Made by a program: the position numbers and the translations under genes. From Tetradesmus obliquus (Eukaryota > Chlorophyta > Chlorophyceae > Sphaeropleales > Scenedesmaceae), in NCBI GenBank assembly GCA_030272155.1, contig CP126198.1:1116001-1180000 (forward strand): a stretch of 64,000 nucleotides of DNA. Reading direction: 5' to 3'. This document shows, in pieces, positions 47,566-60,700 of the stretch. The notes under the pieces were generated by a model. That model did not search any database. It was given only the letters and a program-made list of their open reading frames with translations, and had not been told where the DNA came from. Position 1 is the first letter of the stretch; each line of letters opens with the position of its first letter.

Positions 47566-48732
47566 GAGCGTTGTTGTTGCCCTCACTGCTGAACGCCCCT
47601 GACTTAAGATAATGATGTTTTTGCGATTGAAGTGAATAATTCCACTCGATTATGCTTGGCAGGAAGCAAGAAGCTCAAGCGCAACCGTAATTGCACGCTG
47701 TGAGCGTTGCCTCCACACAGCAGACAACGATGTGCTCGGCTATGCTCTTGTCAAAACAGTGTGTACAGCTTCAGTCAAGGTACTGTGCTACATAACCCTG
47801 CAGTGGGCGTTTTGTCAGAGGCACGTCAACCCTGCCCGGTCAGCTTGCTGACACAGCTGCATGGGGATAGTCCAAGGACGTGAAGTCGTGTAGCAGAAAA
47901 AAACTCAAAATTAGCGTAGCAAAAAACTGCAGTGGTGTGCTTTACTGGGTTATGCGAACCTTTGCCGTCGACGGCCATCTGGTTGACCGGTCACCGGGTC
48001 TCTGGAGTCCAGAGATTTGACGGCTGTCTGTTGCGCCTTGTCTCGAAGCTGGCAACACTGTTGCAACTGGCAGTTGAAGCCGCTTGTAAGTCATCTGCTG
48101 CTTTCAGTCAAAGCACTGACTACTAGCCTAGCAGGGTTGCAGATCACCCACTTCTGCAGCGCTGTGCTGCACTCCAAGTGTCAGCGTTTGCAAGGCTTAG
48201 ATCCAAGCACAAGGATCTCCAGTTGCTCCAGCAGGTAACAATATACTGCGAACATGCACTGTAGTCAAATTCATTTTACATAGAGCACATCTGGCGTGTG
48301 TGCAAGCAGGACGAACGCACAAAGGAAGCATCACCAAGAAGTGGTATTGCCTACGGAGCTGCGCAAATGGCTGACACTGACCAGGCGGCTGCACTACCGC
48401 ACAGCCACACAGCAAGCAACGAGGATGAAAGCGGACCTTTGTGCAAGTGCATCTGCATGCCATGATCACAATGCTACTGTCATGTAAAACAAACCCCTGC
48501 TTGAACAGAACTATGCCAGCCACCAACATTTGGACCCCTGCTGTCAGCAACATATACAGCGCAGGGAAAGTCCAGCATCAAGACAACATACATTGGCCTG
48601 CCAATACAGGCGGCCGCACCAACACCAAGCGTGTCAAGCACAGTGCGCACCAATGGCCACACCACGACCACTGGCCGGAGACGCAGACGTGCCAGCACAC
48701 CATCATCTCATACACCAGAGAAGCTAGAAGCT
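47566..48732. other. Intergenic stretch
   Basis: Upstream of aminotransferase copy 2 and downstream of H2A.X. No exon or repeat recognised. Confidence 0.4.
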
Positions 48733-49618
48733 CTAGAATTCCTGGCTCACGCTGCCGATCTTGGCCTTGCTCTTGGCTGGCAGCAGAGTGGTGTGGATGT
48801 TGGGCAGCACGCCACCTGGTGGTAACAACGGCAGAGCAGCACAGGCAGCAGCAGCAACAGCAGCAGCACGGCAGCATTGTTGAATGTGTAAGCCACAATA
48901 GCAAACAGATGAACAATTGCTGTCTTACAGTGATCACATGTATGTAATATGCGGTTGCTGGCTGCATGCCTGTGCTGCTGACTTTCAAGGAGTTCTACAT
49001 GCACCTTGCGGCTACTGCTGCTGCTGCAAACACATCACATTGCCACCAACCCCACCTGATGCGATGGTTACGTTGCCCAGCAGCTTGCTCAGCTCCTCAT
49101 CGTTGCGGACTGCGAGCTGGATGTGGCGGGGGATGATGCGATTCTTCTTGTTGTCACGGGCAGCGTTTCCTGCAAGCTCCAGCAGCTCTGCAGCAAGGTA
49201 CTCCAGCACTGCTGCCAGGTACACGGGGGCGCCTGCTCCGATGCGCTCGGCATACCTGCGAACATGAAAAGTGGGCAGAAACATGGCGTGAGGTGCTGGC
49301 AGGTGCTCAGAAGGGCCATGGAGCCCAGCACTACAGATGGTTGTGAGCAGCTGCAAACAACAACGGAGCCATCACGCATCGCTGTGGCCACTCTGCCTGG
49401 CAGTACCAATGGGTATTTTATACCTATATGCAATGGACAACCACGATCGTGACCTGCACACCGTGACGACCCAGCACTCAACAATCTTGGCACCACACCC
49501 ACCTGCCCTTCTTCAGGTAGCGGGCCAGACGACCCACAGGGAACTGCAGGCCTGCCTTGGAGCTGCGGCTTGTGGCCTTGCCCTTGGCCTTGCCTGCTGC
49601 CTTGCCACGTCCAGACAT
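48733..49618 (-). CDS. H2AX: Histone H2A.X with C-terminal SQEF motif
   Basis: Exons: 49618-49503, 49255-49056 and 48815-48733. Phases close, giving 132 residues. The sequence starts [20 protein letters not shown], then [60 protein letters not shown] and [18 protein letters not shown], a complete H2A fold. It ends [12 protein letters not shown]-hydrophobic at the very end is the site phosphorylated at DNA breaks in H2A.X, so this is the damage-signalling variant or an H2A doing that job. Two introns suggest a polyadenylated, replication-independent gene, unlike the clustered intronless algal histones. No other histone gene is next to it. Confidence 0.95.
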
Positions 49619-51240
49619 GGTGATGTTTCTGCTTGGGTAGAAGATGGAGTAAGAAGGATGCAGGCACCAGTGAGTGCTTCGTGTGTGCTTTGGTTGAAAC
49701 GAGCACCGCGCTGAGCTTAACAACGAGCCACATCGCCAGATGAGGAGGTCCGGTTCATGGTTTTGTCATTTGTTTGAATTTATTCGGAACGCGTTCCACT
49801 GCGCAAACACACAAGTGAAATGATCGTAATCAGTCAAAAAACAAAGCTTTGACATTGTGTTGGTTGTGGAATGCCTGACCAGCAAGCAGAGCTGGAGCAC
49901 TGCTTGATTGTTGACAACCACTGTCCATCTCAACTCTGTCACAGAGCGGAGAAGTTCTCCAGCTCACATGCAGACTTGCACTGGGTGTGATAATTTCATG
50001 CGCATGGTTCAACTTAACCAGTCAATATTTACAATGTTTTCGTCGTGTATTGCCACATGGTGTGGTACTGAATGGCTTTAGTGGTGCTGGTGATCGGTGG
50101 TCCGTCAAGGCAATAGCAGGGCTTGCTGTTCTCAGAGCTTTGCACTGGTTTTACATTTTGCTGCATTGCATGGATAAGCAGCTGATTACCCTTTAAACAG
50201 CATCGAACCATCTCTGATACTGGCAGAACTCCGGCCCGGCAACAAAGGCTTGTTGAAGCAACACCCTTTATATCCTAGGATATAAAAATAATTAATATAT
50301 AGGCCTATATATTAAAAGAATAAGGTGAACCCCTGGTGGGGACGCTGCGGGCAGCTGCAAGCCGCAGGCAACCCATCAATGTGTTGAAGTGATTAAGGAA
50401 AGGTGTTTGCGGAAGCTTGAGGGCGAGTGGCTGCCCCTGTTCGGAGAAAAGGCCGCAGAAGACCCTTTCAGGGGCTTTTTGTCGCAAACGGTGCGGTAAA
50501 ATCATAGTGCCTCACAGCTCAAACAGTTTGTTTTAGGCTGTATTATTTTCACAGCGAGAGATAGCGGCAACAGAGGCCGCGTGAGGATGTCACCCAGAGT
50601 GAGAGTGGTGCAAGTGTGAGGGCGAGTCAAGGACGAACGGGGTCCCGAGAAGTTATTGACGTGCTCAAGTATAATAAAAACAAAATATTGCGTGAAGACG
50701 AGCCTGATGCCGCTCTATCGGCCAGAGTCTCTGAGAGACGGTCACCATCTAGATCTGTTGCTGCTTTCGAATATGTTACGCACAGTAGTGTGCCCTTTAA
50801 GGCTTGGGGCCGTGGCATCATGCCACGGGTTGTGCTAGTTGTTTCAAAAGAAACACACCTGTGGCACAATTGCGCCTTGCAATTCACCTTCACATCATTG
50901 TCATGATCCGGCACTTATCCAAAACAGCAATGCTACACGCTGAACAACAAGAGATTCTGCAAAGCCAGGTGACGCCAGCAGCTTCCCTTTGAACTCCTCA
51001 TCGAGGGGGCACCCCTGTCCACAGTGGCTACAGAAAACAAGCACACCTGTGCTGCTACCTGCACCAACAGCAGCCAGCACTAAACACCGCAAACGCGGGT
51101 TGTCAGCTGCGGCTACGCCCTGGCAGACCTGTTTTCGCAAACCGTACAGGGCATGCAAGCATGCATGCGGCACACATCATGAATGTACCATACACTGTGT
51201 CAAATGGCAAGATCAACTCGCCCTCACCGTCCACTTGTAG
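49619..51240. other. Intergenic stretch with an AT-rich palindromic patch
   Basis: An AT-rich patch at 50270-50320 contains TATAGGCCTATA, unusual for this GC-rich window. A perfect stem GTGGCAT/ATGCCAC lies near 50811. On the minus strand, 51130-51060 reads GVAAADNPRLRCLVLAAVGA with an acceptor before it and a GTAGCA donor after it. It could be a last exon of the neighbouring helical-repeat gene, but the phase does not fit the join I could find. Confidence 0.4.
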
Positions 51241-51251
51241 TCTAGGCCCAG

Positions 51252-51705
51252 CCTACTTCAAGCACGCTAGCTGGTAATGCAGTTTACGCAGCCTACTTCC
51301 ACTTCACGTCTAGCCTACTTCAAGCACGCCAGCTGGTCCTGCAAGGTGCGCAGCCTGCTGCACATGCTGGCGCAGCAGCCAGCCAGGCGTGCGCCCTGTG
51401 CCCACACAATCCACTTCTGGTCCAGCCCTAGCCTACTTCAAGCAGACTAGCTGGTCCTGCAAGGCGCGCAGCCTGCTGCACATGCTGGCGCAGCAGCCGC
51501 CAGCCAGGTGTCCCCCGTGTGCCCTCACACTCAACCTTTGGTCCAGCTATATCCTACTTCAAGCATGCAAGCTGGTCCTGCAAGGCGCGCAGCCTGCTGC
51601 ACAGGTTGGCGCAGCAGCCGCCAGCCAGGCGTGCACCTTGTGCCCTCACAATCTACTTCTGGTCCAGCTATATCCTACTTCAAGCAGGCTAGCTGGTCCT
51701 GCAAT
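51252..51705. repeat. Five-copy array of the helical-repeat gene's last exon end
   Basis: CCTACTTCAAGCA recurs at 51252, 51314, 51432, 51553 and 51674 (spacing 62, 118, 121, 121). On the minus strand each unit carries LQDQLACLK, or a worn form of it, followed by AAGTAGG, which can be read as a stop or as an AA|GTAGG donor. The three middle units also keep upstream codons for about 70 bases. Confidence 0.9.
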
Positions 51706-54700
51706 GCGCGCAGCCTGCTGCACAGGCTGGCGCAGCCGCCAGCTAGGCGTGCGCCCTGCCTGCTGAGCAGCACCACCTCCTCGCCACCCAGCTGGTGGCC
51801 CTGGGCAGCAGCGGATGCAGCTGAGAGCAGCAGCCGCACCTCACCCTCTGCCTTGCACAGCGCCTGTAGGTGATTATCAGCGCAAGCAGAGCAGGGCAAA
51901 ATCAGTTGATACATATGTACCTAGTCAGCAGATTGGCCTGGGCAAAAGCGATGGGCATAGCATCACCAGCACAAACTGCATGTGATCCACTACAGCAAAG
52001 ACATAACAGTGATACGCCCATGCTAGCATGCTTGCCCACTCCCAAGAATACACGCCTTTGCAACACACCTTGTCGACAGCATCCAGACCACCGCCAGCAG
52101 TAGCTGCCAGCTGCAGCAGTGCCTGCACTGGCCCAGATGCTGCTGCAGCAGCAGCAGCAGCACTGCCGTCCCCACAAGCGCTGGCTGCAGCTCCTGTGAG
52201 CCCAACCTGGGAGGCTGTAGTAGCAGCAGCAGCACCAGCAGCTGTAGTGCTGGCAGCAGCAGCTAACGCCTTCTCCAGGTGCATCAGTGCAGCTGCTGCG
52301 GCTTCTGTGTTGCACAGCTTGTTGGCACTGCTGTCACCGAAGGACGAGGCATGCGCGCTTGCGCTGTTGTTGAGGGCTGCTGCTAGCACTTGGCTGTGCT
52401 GCTCTGCAAGCTGTGGGTAGATGGCCTGGAAGGCCTGCTGTGCCTGCAGGTGGCGATGGAAGTGTAAAGGTGCATGGAGGCTGTGAGGGCACGCAAAAAG
52501 CACTGTCACTTGTGGAGCTAGGCCATTTGCATTTGCTAGTGATTGTGTGCAACTCTGATGCACAACGCAAAAAAACCCACAACTCGCAGCGAGCGACGCA
52601 CCTGTGCATCTGGCTGCCGCTGCAGGTGCGCCTTCACCACCTGCACCACCGCGGGCGAGGCCTCCGTGGCGCTCACGCGCATGCTGGGCGGCAGCAGCCG
52701 CACGATGTTGCTGCCGCTGTAGCTATTGTGCCGCAGCCGCGCCAGCAGCCCGTCAAAGGCAGCGTGGCGCACAGGCCAGTGGGGTGAAGCCAGCAGCTGC
52801 TGGAAGAGCGCCTGGTGAGTGTGAGCAGGGGCCAGTGAGGGCACATGCTTGAAGTGAGCCTGAGCGGGAAGATGGTGTAATGGCTACAGTTGTCAATAGG
52901 TGGGCCAGTAGATTCATAATTGATCGCTTTGTTGGATGAGCGCAAAAGCTGTACATTGACTACGATAGGATCAGAACAGCACCAAGGCTGTGCAAGCACC
53001 TGCAGCAAACTGATGCAAAAGCAGCCATGTATCCAAGGGCGGCCCACCTCATGCTTCAGGTTGCCAGCAGGCACGCCAATGTTGCCGCACACAGCAGCCA
53101 GCAGCACATGCAGCGGCTCGTGCTTGGCAGCAACATCCTGCAGCAGCTGCAGCAGCTCCTCTGCCCCTTCCTGCACTGGCACTTGACCAGCAGCAGCAAG
53201 CACCCTGAGTGCCGCTGCTGTGCATGCTGTGCGCGCAGCTGCTGTTGCCACAGCAATGTTAGCACTGTCACTACCGCCGCTGCCAGCAGCGTTGCATGCT
53301 TGATCTTCTGCTGCGTTTCCGCTGCTGGGCCTGTTGCTGCTGCTGTGAATGGCCTTCAACAGGTCCAGTGCGAAGGCTGTGTAGCACTGCATGGGACTGC
53401 CTTGAGCTGCAGCAGCAGAAGTGCAGCAGCCAGGATGCGTGTCAGCACGGCAGTGCTGGACCGCAATCTAGGTAAGCAGAAACGGCCTTCAGTTATGCAG
53501 GGGCAACACCGAATGCTAGCTGGCACTCCACCAGGCTCGCAGGTGCAACACGGATTGCATGCGGCGAACAAAGCCCTGCACTCTATCACTTACTCGAGGC
53601 ATTGGCGCCATGTGCTGCCTGCAGCTGCAGCAGCGCCTGCATGGCCTCCATCTGCCAGGTCAGCTGGTGCAGCACCAGCAGCTGCTCACAGCTGGCAGCA
53701 GGGTGCTGTTCAACAGAGGCTGCCTGCTGCTGCCGCTCTGCTGCAAGCAGCTCCAGCACCTGCAGCATGGCAGATGGCAGAGCAGGCAGGCTTCCATCGC
53801 ATATAGAAGAGCGCAAGCTCATGTTGCTAATGCAAGAAGAATGCCAGTGACGCAGACGAGGCGCCGCCTCTACAGGCGAAACAGTGCACGCGCATAGCCT
53901 CTACAAGCACCAAAAGACAAGGCTAGCTGGCAAACGTCCCATGACAAACAGGAGACTTGAACATCCATCATCCAGGCAGAAGCTTCCACAACAGCATCCA
54001 AGCAATCGACCAGGATTGCTCAGAGTCTGCCTACCTGTTGTGCTGTGAGCCACAGCTGGCTTAAGTACTCCCCAAGCGGCGGCTGGCTGCTGCCTTGCAG
54101 CACACGCTGCCCCAGCCGCTGCAGGATGTTGCACTGGCACGCCAGCAGGCAGCAGCTGCCAGCATCCAGCCAGCAGCTGCTGCCACTGTCGCTGCTGCCA
54201 GCAGGGCTGGGCAGCTGCAGCAGGTGCTGGCTGACCCAGTTGGACGCCGTGTCATCGTCACGAGCCTGCATGCAGCATAAGGATCACGAATGATAGTGTT
54301 TACTATGATGCTTTGGCTCTCTTTCCTTCCTAGCGCCAGTACAGCACTGTTGCATTACCACCCTACACCATAACAGCTTGCAGGAAAGGGCCAGTCGACA
54401 GCGTATGTGTATGACCAGCAGTAAGGAACACATGCTCTTCCAGCACAGCCAATAAACACACCTGAAGCACTGCTGACATTATGTCCACCAGCGCTTGTGT
54501 CCCGTTGTCAAAGGCTGGGTCCGCGCCAGGCAGAGCAGCACAGGCAGACGCTGCCTGTAGCAGCTGCAGCATCCCTGACAGCTGCTGCTGCAGCAGCTCA
54601 TTGCTGCCGCAGGCAAGCGCCTCTGCCAGCAGCTGCTGTGCAAGGAAGGCCACTGCCGGATGCTCACTCAAGCCTGCAGCAGCAAAAGCGGCAGCAGCAG

Positions 54701-57452
54701 TGCACCAGTTGTAGGTGTGTTTGCTGGCACACAAGCTCCTTGCAATCAAGGCCAGACGCAGCAGCTGCACACGGGAGGCATGCGTACACATTCACACGGT
54801 GCACAGTTGCAGAAGGCAACCTGTACCCTGCAATTGCTTATCGGAAATAAGGCAGTTGGCGGCAACACTCACTCATGCGTAGCAGTAGAGCCAGCAGCTC
54901 CTGCTGCACTGGCAGGCCCAGCCCTGCCATGCAGCCCACCACATACGCCAGGCAGCACTGCAGCGTGTGCTGCACCAGCGCGCCCCCAGCTTCATCAGCC
55001 AGCACCACGCAGCACAGCCTGCAGGCTGCCGTATGTACTGCCCAGCCCAGCAGCTTGCAGGACGCTTGCTGCAGCAGCTCGACCGGCGCAAAGGCAAGGC
55101 TGGGCAGCTGCTGCATGAGGTCTAGCACGATCAGCAGGTGCAGCTGCACCTGCAGCAAGTCTTCTGGGGCCGTTGCTGCTGCTGATGCGTCATCTGCCTT
55201 GTTGTGTGGTGCTTGCAGCAGCAGGTCCAGCTTCTGCTGTGTGGCCGAGGCGTCGTCTGGGTTGCTTGACAGCAGCGAGGCGAGGCACAGCACCAAGCGT
55301 GGCTGCAGCACCCCTTGCAGGAAGTCCTGCACCCCTAACATGTCGTCCCTGCGTGAGCGTTGATGGGGTGGGCAACATTGACACATGTCGGTGGGTAGAT
55401 CCCTCAAGTATGCCACATCTGCAAGGGCACTTGCAGGACAGTGTGCATGCATCCCACAGGAGGAGGAGTGCATGACACAGGAGCGAGGAGCAAGCCATAT
55501 CATTATAAAGCAGCAGATGTTGAAGCCCTTCGCATACACAGTCTGCTGCATCCGCCGTTACTCAAACCATAACAGCGCAGGTTGCACTCCAGCACTCACC
55601 TAGGAAAGCTGCCACATTCAAACACCTCCAGTGACACCTCAAGCAGCGTCCGCAGCGCCCCCAGTGCAGCACGCTCGCAGGACACGCTGCCAGTCAGGCG
55701 CGACACGTTCTGCATCCAGAACCTGGCCACAACTTCGCGCTTCTCGGGCGCCTGCTGCGGCATCTCGCGCACAGCACGCTGCAGCTGCGTGAGAGCGCAG
55801 CACAGGCCTTGCAGGACACCATCCGCATGCAGGACATGCTCACGCGCATGTGCGGGAACAGCCATCAGCAGCTTGGTCAAGTTTGTCCATGAGAGGCTGA
55901 GCACAGCCATGCTGCGCATCTCCTTTGGGACTTGGCTGCTGCTGCCGCATGCTGCTGCTGGTGCTGGCGTGTTGCTGATAAAGGCTGCCACTGACGTGCC
56001 CATGTGCAGCAGCTGCTGCGCTGCAGCTTGTGCTGCTGGCAGCAGGCCTTGCAGGAAAGCATTTCCTGCAGCACTGCTGCCATCAGGTGCTAGAGCATCC
56101 TGCGCTGATGCATCTGCAGTAGCACCGGCTGCCTCAACTGCCTTTACAAGCAGTGCAACCAGCTCCTTGACTGCTGCCTTAAGCTGCTCTGCTGCTGCTG
56201 CATACGAACCAGCTGTTAACAGCTGCAGCGCTGTGTCCGGCTGGCAGAACACAGCAGCTGCTAGCTGCATGATGCTGCTGCTAAGCTGCGCAAGGCTCGG
56301 CAGCACCTGCACAGGCGTTGCAGCTAGGTGGCAGCCAGCTGCTGCAGCTGCCTGGCAGGTGTCGTAGCTTCTAGAGCACAGTGCCTGCAGGGCACAGCAG
56401 CAGCGGCAGCAGCAGCAAGAGGAACAGCAGGCAGTACATGAAGCCAACACTGCAACAGCATAGTACTGCAAGCAGTGCAACTACAGTGGTTGTGCGCGTT
56501 CCTGCAAGTTCTTTTGCTTGGACGTATGGCTGCTTACAACCTGAACATTTGTCCCTCAGCATGCTGTAAACAGCAGCAGTGATGAGTCACACGCGCAGCA
56601 TGTGATTCTGTGTGCGTCCTGTGCAGCTTGCACCTACTGTATGCACAGCTACAATAGACCATGATTGTGCTGAGAACCTCTGTTTGAGAGTGATGAGGAT
56701 GCTGCAGCAGCACCGCACCTCCAGGCCAGCAACATCACACTCCCGGTTGCCTTGCAGCTGCAGGACTTCTGCAACTTCCTGCAGGACAACAGTGCAGGGA
56801 TCGGTGGCATCAATTTTACACCCCATTGCATCAGTTTGTAAGCTTCCTCGCCCGAACCCTTCTTGTGCTAAACACAGCTGACAGCCATAGGTCACATGAA
56901 GACATGTTTCCTGCAAGGTCACGTATGGAAGGCATGCAGGCTCTTGGCTTCCCAGCTGCTCGTAGCATGTTGCAACAGCATGGCATGGCACGGCTGACAT
57001 GAGGCAACGCGTGTGACTGTTGATCAAGGTTTTAAATCACACTAATAAAAATGCTGGTAGCTGCACATCATGAAACAAAGCAGCAGCACCCTGGGGCAAC
57101 ATGTGGCACCTGGGACAACGCCGCAGCCTCGGACGCCCAGCTGTGCCCCTCCTCGGCCCATGCCTCCAGCTGCATGTTGTCTGCTGGCTCCATCAGCTAT
57201 TTCTTTATCTATTAGTGCCTTGCTAGTGTGGTGGTGGTTTCAAAGCAACGCTGCAAGTGTATGGGCTGCAGCTGGGGTGTTTGAAGCGCTGTGTGCTGTG
57301 CCTGGTTTGAAAGCATCCATGCCTGTGCCAGCCAAATCAGAATGGATGAAGTGCTAGTCAATGAAGTAAACCTGCGACACAGCTGCAATCACGTCACGAT
57401 CAACGCCCTGAACACTGCAGAACGCAGCAGGAGACACTGCACAGTCAAACAC
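51675..57452 (-). CDS. Large helical-repeat protein, tentatively FIRRM/FLIP-like (DUF4487); first exon not found
   Basis: Supported exons, with matching phases: 57452-57372 (VFDCAVSPAAFCSVQGVDRD), 56778-56719, 56384-55600, 55348-54873, 54673-54462, 54265-54035, 53759-53594, 53400-53048, 52811-52602, 52443-52069 and 51863-51675. This gives about 890 residues without the N-terminus. The product is Ala/Leu-rich and reads as stacked helices; the clearest segments are SMAVLSLSWTNLTKLLMAVP and LLASPHWPVRHAAFDGLLAR. These recall the FIDGETIN-like-1 partner FIRRM (C1orf112, plant FLIP), which limits crossovers and handles RAD51. The likeness is to general pattern and a few motifs, so the name is a suggestion only. 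An ATG exon should lie between 57453 and 57703, close to the divergent gene at 57704. Confidence 0.55.
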
Positions 57453-57703
57453 CTGTCAGCAAAACAATGACATTGATTGTATGGTAATGCTAGTTCAGAT
57501 AAAGAAAGATCCTGCCCTGCAAAGTTGCATTGCAAAGAGTTGGACTCCGCCTGGGCTTGCCTTCAAACCTTCGTAACACCTGTCACTTTCGTACACGCAG
57601 CCTGTTGTGCGTGAAGGCAAACATGAAGACGCTCCAGCGAAACTACGCTGCTACATCAACTATTGAACGCCGTGTGCCATACTCGTGAACAGCCGGTCAC
57701 TTC
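57453..57703. promoter_or_regulatory. Short divergent intergenic region, probable two-way promoter
   Basis: At most 250 bases separate the first recognised exon of the minus-strand helical-repeat gene from the plus-strand ATG at 57704. The missing first exon of the minus gene must also fit here. No TATA box is evident. Confidence 0.4.
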
Positions 57704-60700
57704 ATGTCCCAGCAGCAGCAACAGCAGCAGCAGGTGTGGCTGGGTTTGGCAGGTGACCTGGTGGGACCCAGCGATGCACCTGACTACTACACAACGAAGG
57801 TTGGGGGCTGTGCGGTGCTGCCTGGCTCGCAGCCTCCAGCAGAGGCACTGTCAGGCTGCACCTGCTGCGTGTGCGGGCGCCCACTGTCTCTGCTGATGCA
57901 GGTATGTGTTGGCTGCCGACCTGCAGCGCTCTTGCACAGCTGCCACTTGCATGTGCAGCAGATGCTGCTTAGCATCACGGATGCGTGCAGGAGGTGCCAG
58001 TGGCGTGACTAGGATGGCGCCAGCAGTAGCAGCAGGATACTGCTACTTCACGACTGCACTGCACGGCGGCCCTCAAATTCCCACATTGCAGCATTTTGCA
58101 AGCAGTCACCACAGCCCCGGCCCTGTGCGGCCATGCCTCTGGTGGTCTCAGCAAGTCAGCCTCACAAGCATTGCTGTGTGTGCTCTGCAGGCATACGCAC
58201 CACACTCTGCTGCACCAGAACGCGTGCTGCTAATGCTGGGCTGTACGAAGCTCGGCTGCGGCAAGGAAGCAGGCTGCTATAAGGCCCTGCGCTGCCAGCT
58301 TCCAGCCCAGCAGCAGCAGCAGCCTGAAGAGCCATCAGCCGCAACAGCAGCTGCACCGCAGGAGCCAGCAGCAGCGCCACCAGCAGCAGCAGTTGGCTTT
58401 GATGCGGTCTCTGCAGCAGACGATGACTGGGGAGACGCAGGCGACTGGGGTGCAGCATCATCATCAACAGTGGCTGGCACATCTTGCGCAGCATTTGACT
58501 TTTCTGATCTTGTTCAATCCTTGGAGGCTGCTGGGCAGCAGGCAGCAGCAGCAGCAGCAGCAGCCAAGACGAACGCAAAGCCAAAGCAGCAGCCAGCAGC
58601 AGAGGCCAGCGCTGGCGATGCTGGTGACGCTGCAGCGGGTGAGGCTGCTGCGTGCTGCAGGGTCTCTGCTGGCCCGCAGCTGCCTGAGTTCTATGTGTAC
58701 TCTGAGGCGGAGCCTGGTGAGTACTGCTGAGAATCCTGTGCAACATGCTGCGATGCTTGCCCTTGTTGAGCAGCCTCCATTGATGCTGCTGCTGCCAGGA
58801 TTTTACGTGTACTCTGAGGCAGAGCCTGGTGAGCGCAGCAAATCGAGAACCTGAGGGAGCAGGTTGAGGAACTGGGATCGATGCAGCAACGCAAGTACTG
58901 GTTGTATGTTTTGCATTGGATCTTGCTGCTTCCTTGCAGCACCTGACATGCTCAGTGCTGTTGCTGCATGTGGGCATTGGCTTATTCATTTGCTGACATT
59001 AAGCAGGCACTGAAAACATACCAATGTGCCTGCAGGCGAGGCAGGCGCCAAGTTTATCAGCAGCAAGGAGCTGCAGCACGTGCAGGAGCTGCTAGCAGCT
59101 TATGAAGCAGCAGAGGCAGCAGGCACCACCACCAGCACCAGCACCAGCGCAGCTGCCGGCACCAGCAGGCAGCAGCAGCAGCAGGCGGCAGCAGCAGCAG
59201 CAGCAGCAGCATCGGTGAGTTCTTCCGATGCTGCTGCTGCTGACGAGGGCGGCTCCTGGGCTGGCGAGGGTTATGAGGAGGATCAGGCGCGAGGAGTGGA
59301 GCGGGGCTACCTGAAGTTTGCCAAGCGCCTGGCCCGGCAACCACAGCAGTGCGCGAGGTGAGTGAATGTATAGGCTTGATGATTTGGCAGGTTGTGTTTG
59401 GCCTGGCAGCCGCAGCAACGCGCCTGGAGCGGGGCTACCTCAAGTTTGCCAGACACCTGGCCCGGCAGCCGCAGCAGTGCGCGAGGTGAGTGCTGGGGTA
59501 TCTCCAGCAACAGGCAGGAGTCTCACTCGCTGACGCTCCTGCTGGCAGCGCTGCGCTGTATGCATTGCATGGCTGGCATCCATCACAACAGCAGTCATCA
59601 CGCCGTGTTACATCTGCTCGCTGCACACCTGTCACTGCAACTGCAGGTACTCGCTTGGCGGCCCGCTGCTGTGGCCCAAGGCAGCGCTGCCTCAACAGCC
59701 TTCACTGCATCACACGGCAACACACAGCGTTACATCTGCTCGCTGCTCCTGTCTTGACACCCTCAGGTACTCCCTTGGTGGCCCGTTACTGTGGCCCAAG
59801 GCAGCGCTGCCGCAACAGCATCATTGCATCATACAGCAATGCACCTTCATATCTGCGCTTTGCACCTGTCACTGCAACTGCAGGTACGCGCTTGGTGGCC
59901 CGCTGCTGTGGCGCAAGGCAGCGCTGCCGCAACAGCATCATTGCATCATACAGCAATGCACCTTCAAATCTGCGCTTTGCACCTGTCACTGCAACTGCAG
60001 GTACGCGCTTGGTGGCCCGCTGCTGTGGCGCAAGGCAGCGCTGCCGCAACAGCATCATTGCATCATACAGCAATGCACCTTCACATCTGCTTGCTGCACC
60101 TGTAACTGCAACCTGCAGGTACTCTCTTGGTGGACCGCTGGTGTGACTTGAAGCAGCGTGGCCACACCAGTCTGCACCACATGGAGACACAGCATCACAC
60201 TTGCTTGCTGCACCTGTCGCTGCAACCCCAGGTACTCCCTAGGTGGCCCGTTACTGTGGCCCAAGGCAGCGCTGCCGCAGCCGCCGCCGTGTGCTGCTTG
60301 TGGCGGCCCACGTGCGTTTGAGCTGCAGCTGATGCCATCACTCATGCAGCTGAGCATTGAGGCGGCACAGATGGCACTGGAGCAGCAGATGCCCGTAGAC
60401 GCAGCAGGTGAGGGCATGGGTTGAGTTTGCCGGCAGGTTCTTATGAAGGTTTCAGTGTCAGCTGAGCATTGAGGCGGCACAGATGGCACTGGAGCAGCAG
60501 ATGCCTGTAGACGCAGCAGGTGAGAGCGCGGGTTGATGTTTGTCGGCAGGTTTTGCTTGAGCTGTTATTGTCAGCTGAGTATTGAGGCGGCACAGATGGC
60601 ACTGGATCAAGAGATGCATGTAGACGCAGCAGGTGAGAGCATGCCTTGAACATGGCGGCCAGGATCAGCTACAGGTTGTAGCGTTAGCTGAGCATTGCGG

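Noticed and set aside
50270-50320. AT-rich palindrome as a replication origin or transposon end
   Set aside because: Only a short TATAGGCCTATA palindrome with no target duplication or paired terminal repeat found around it.
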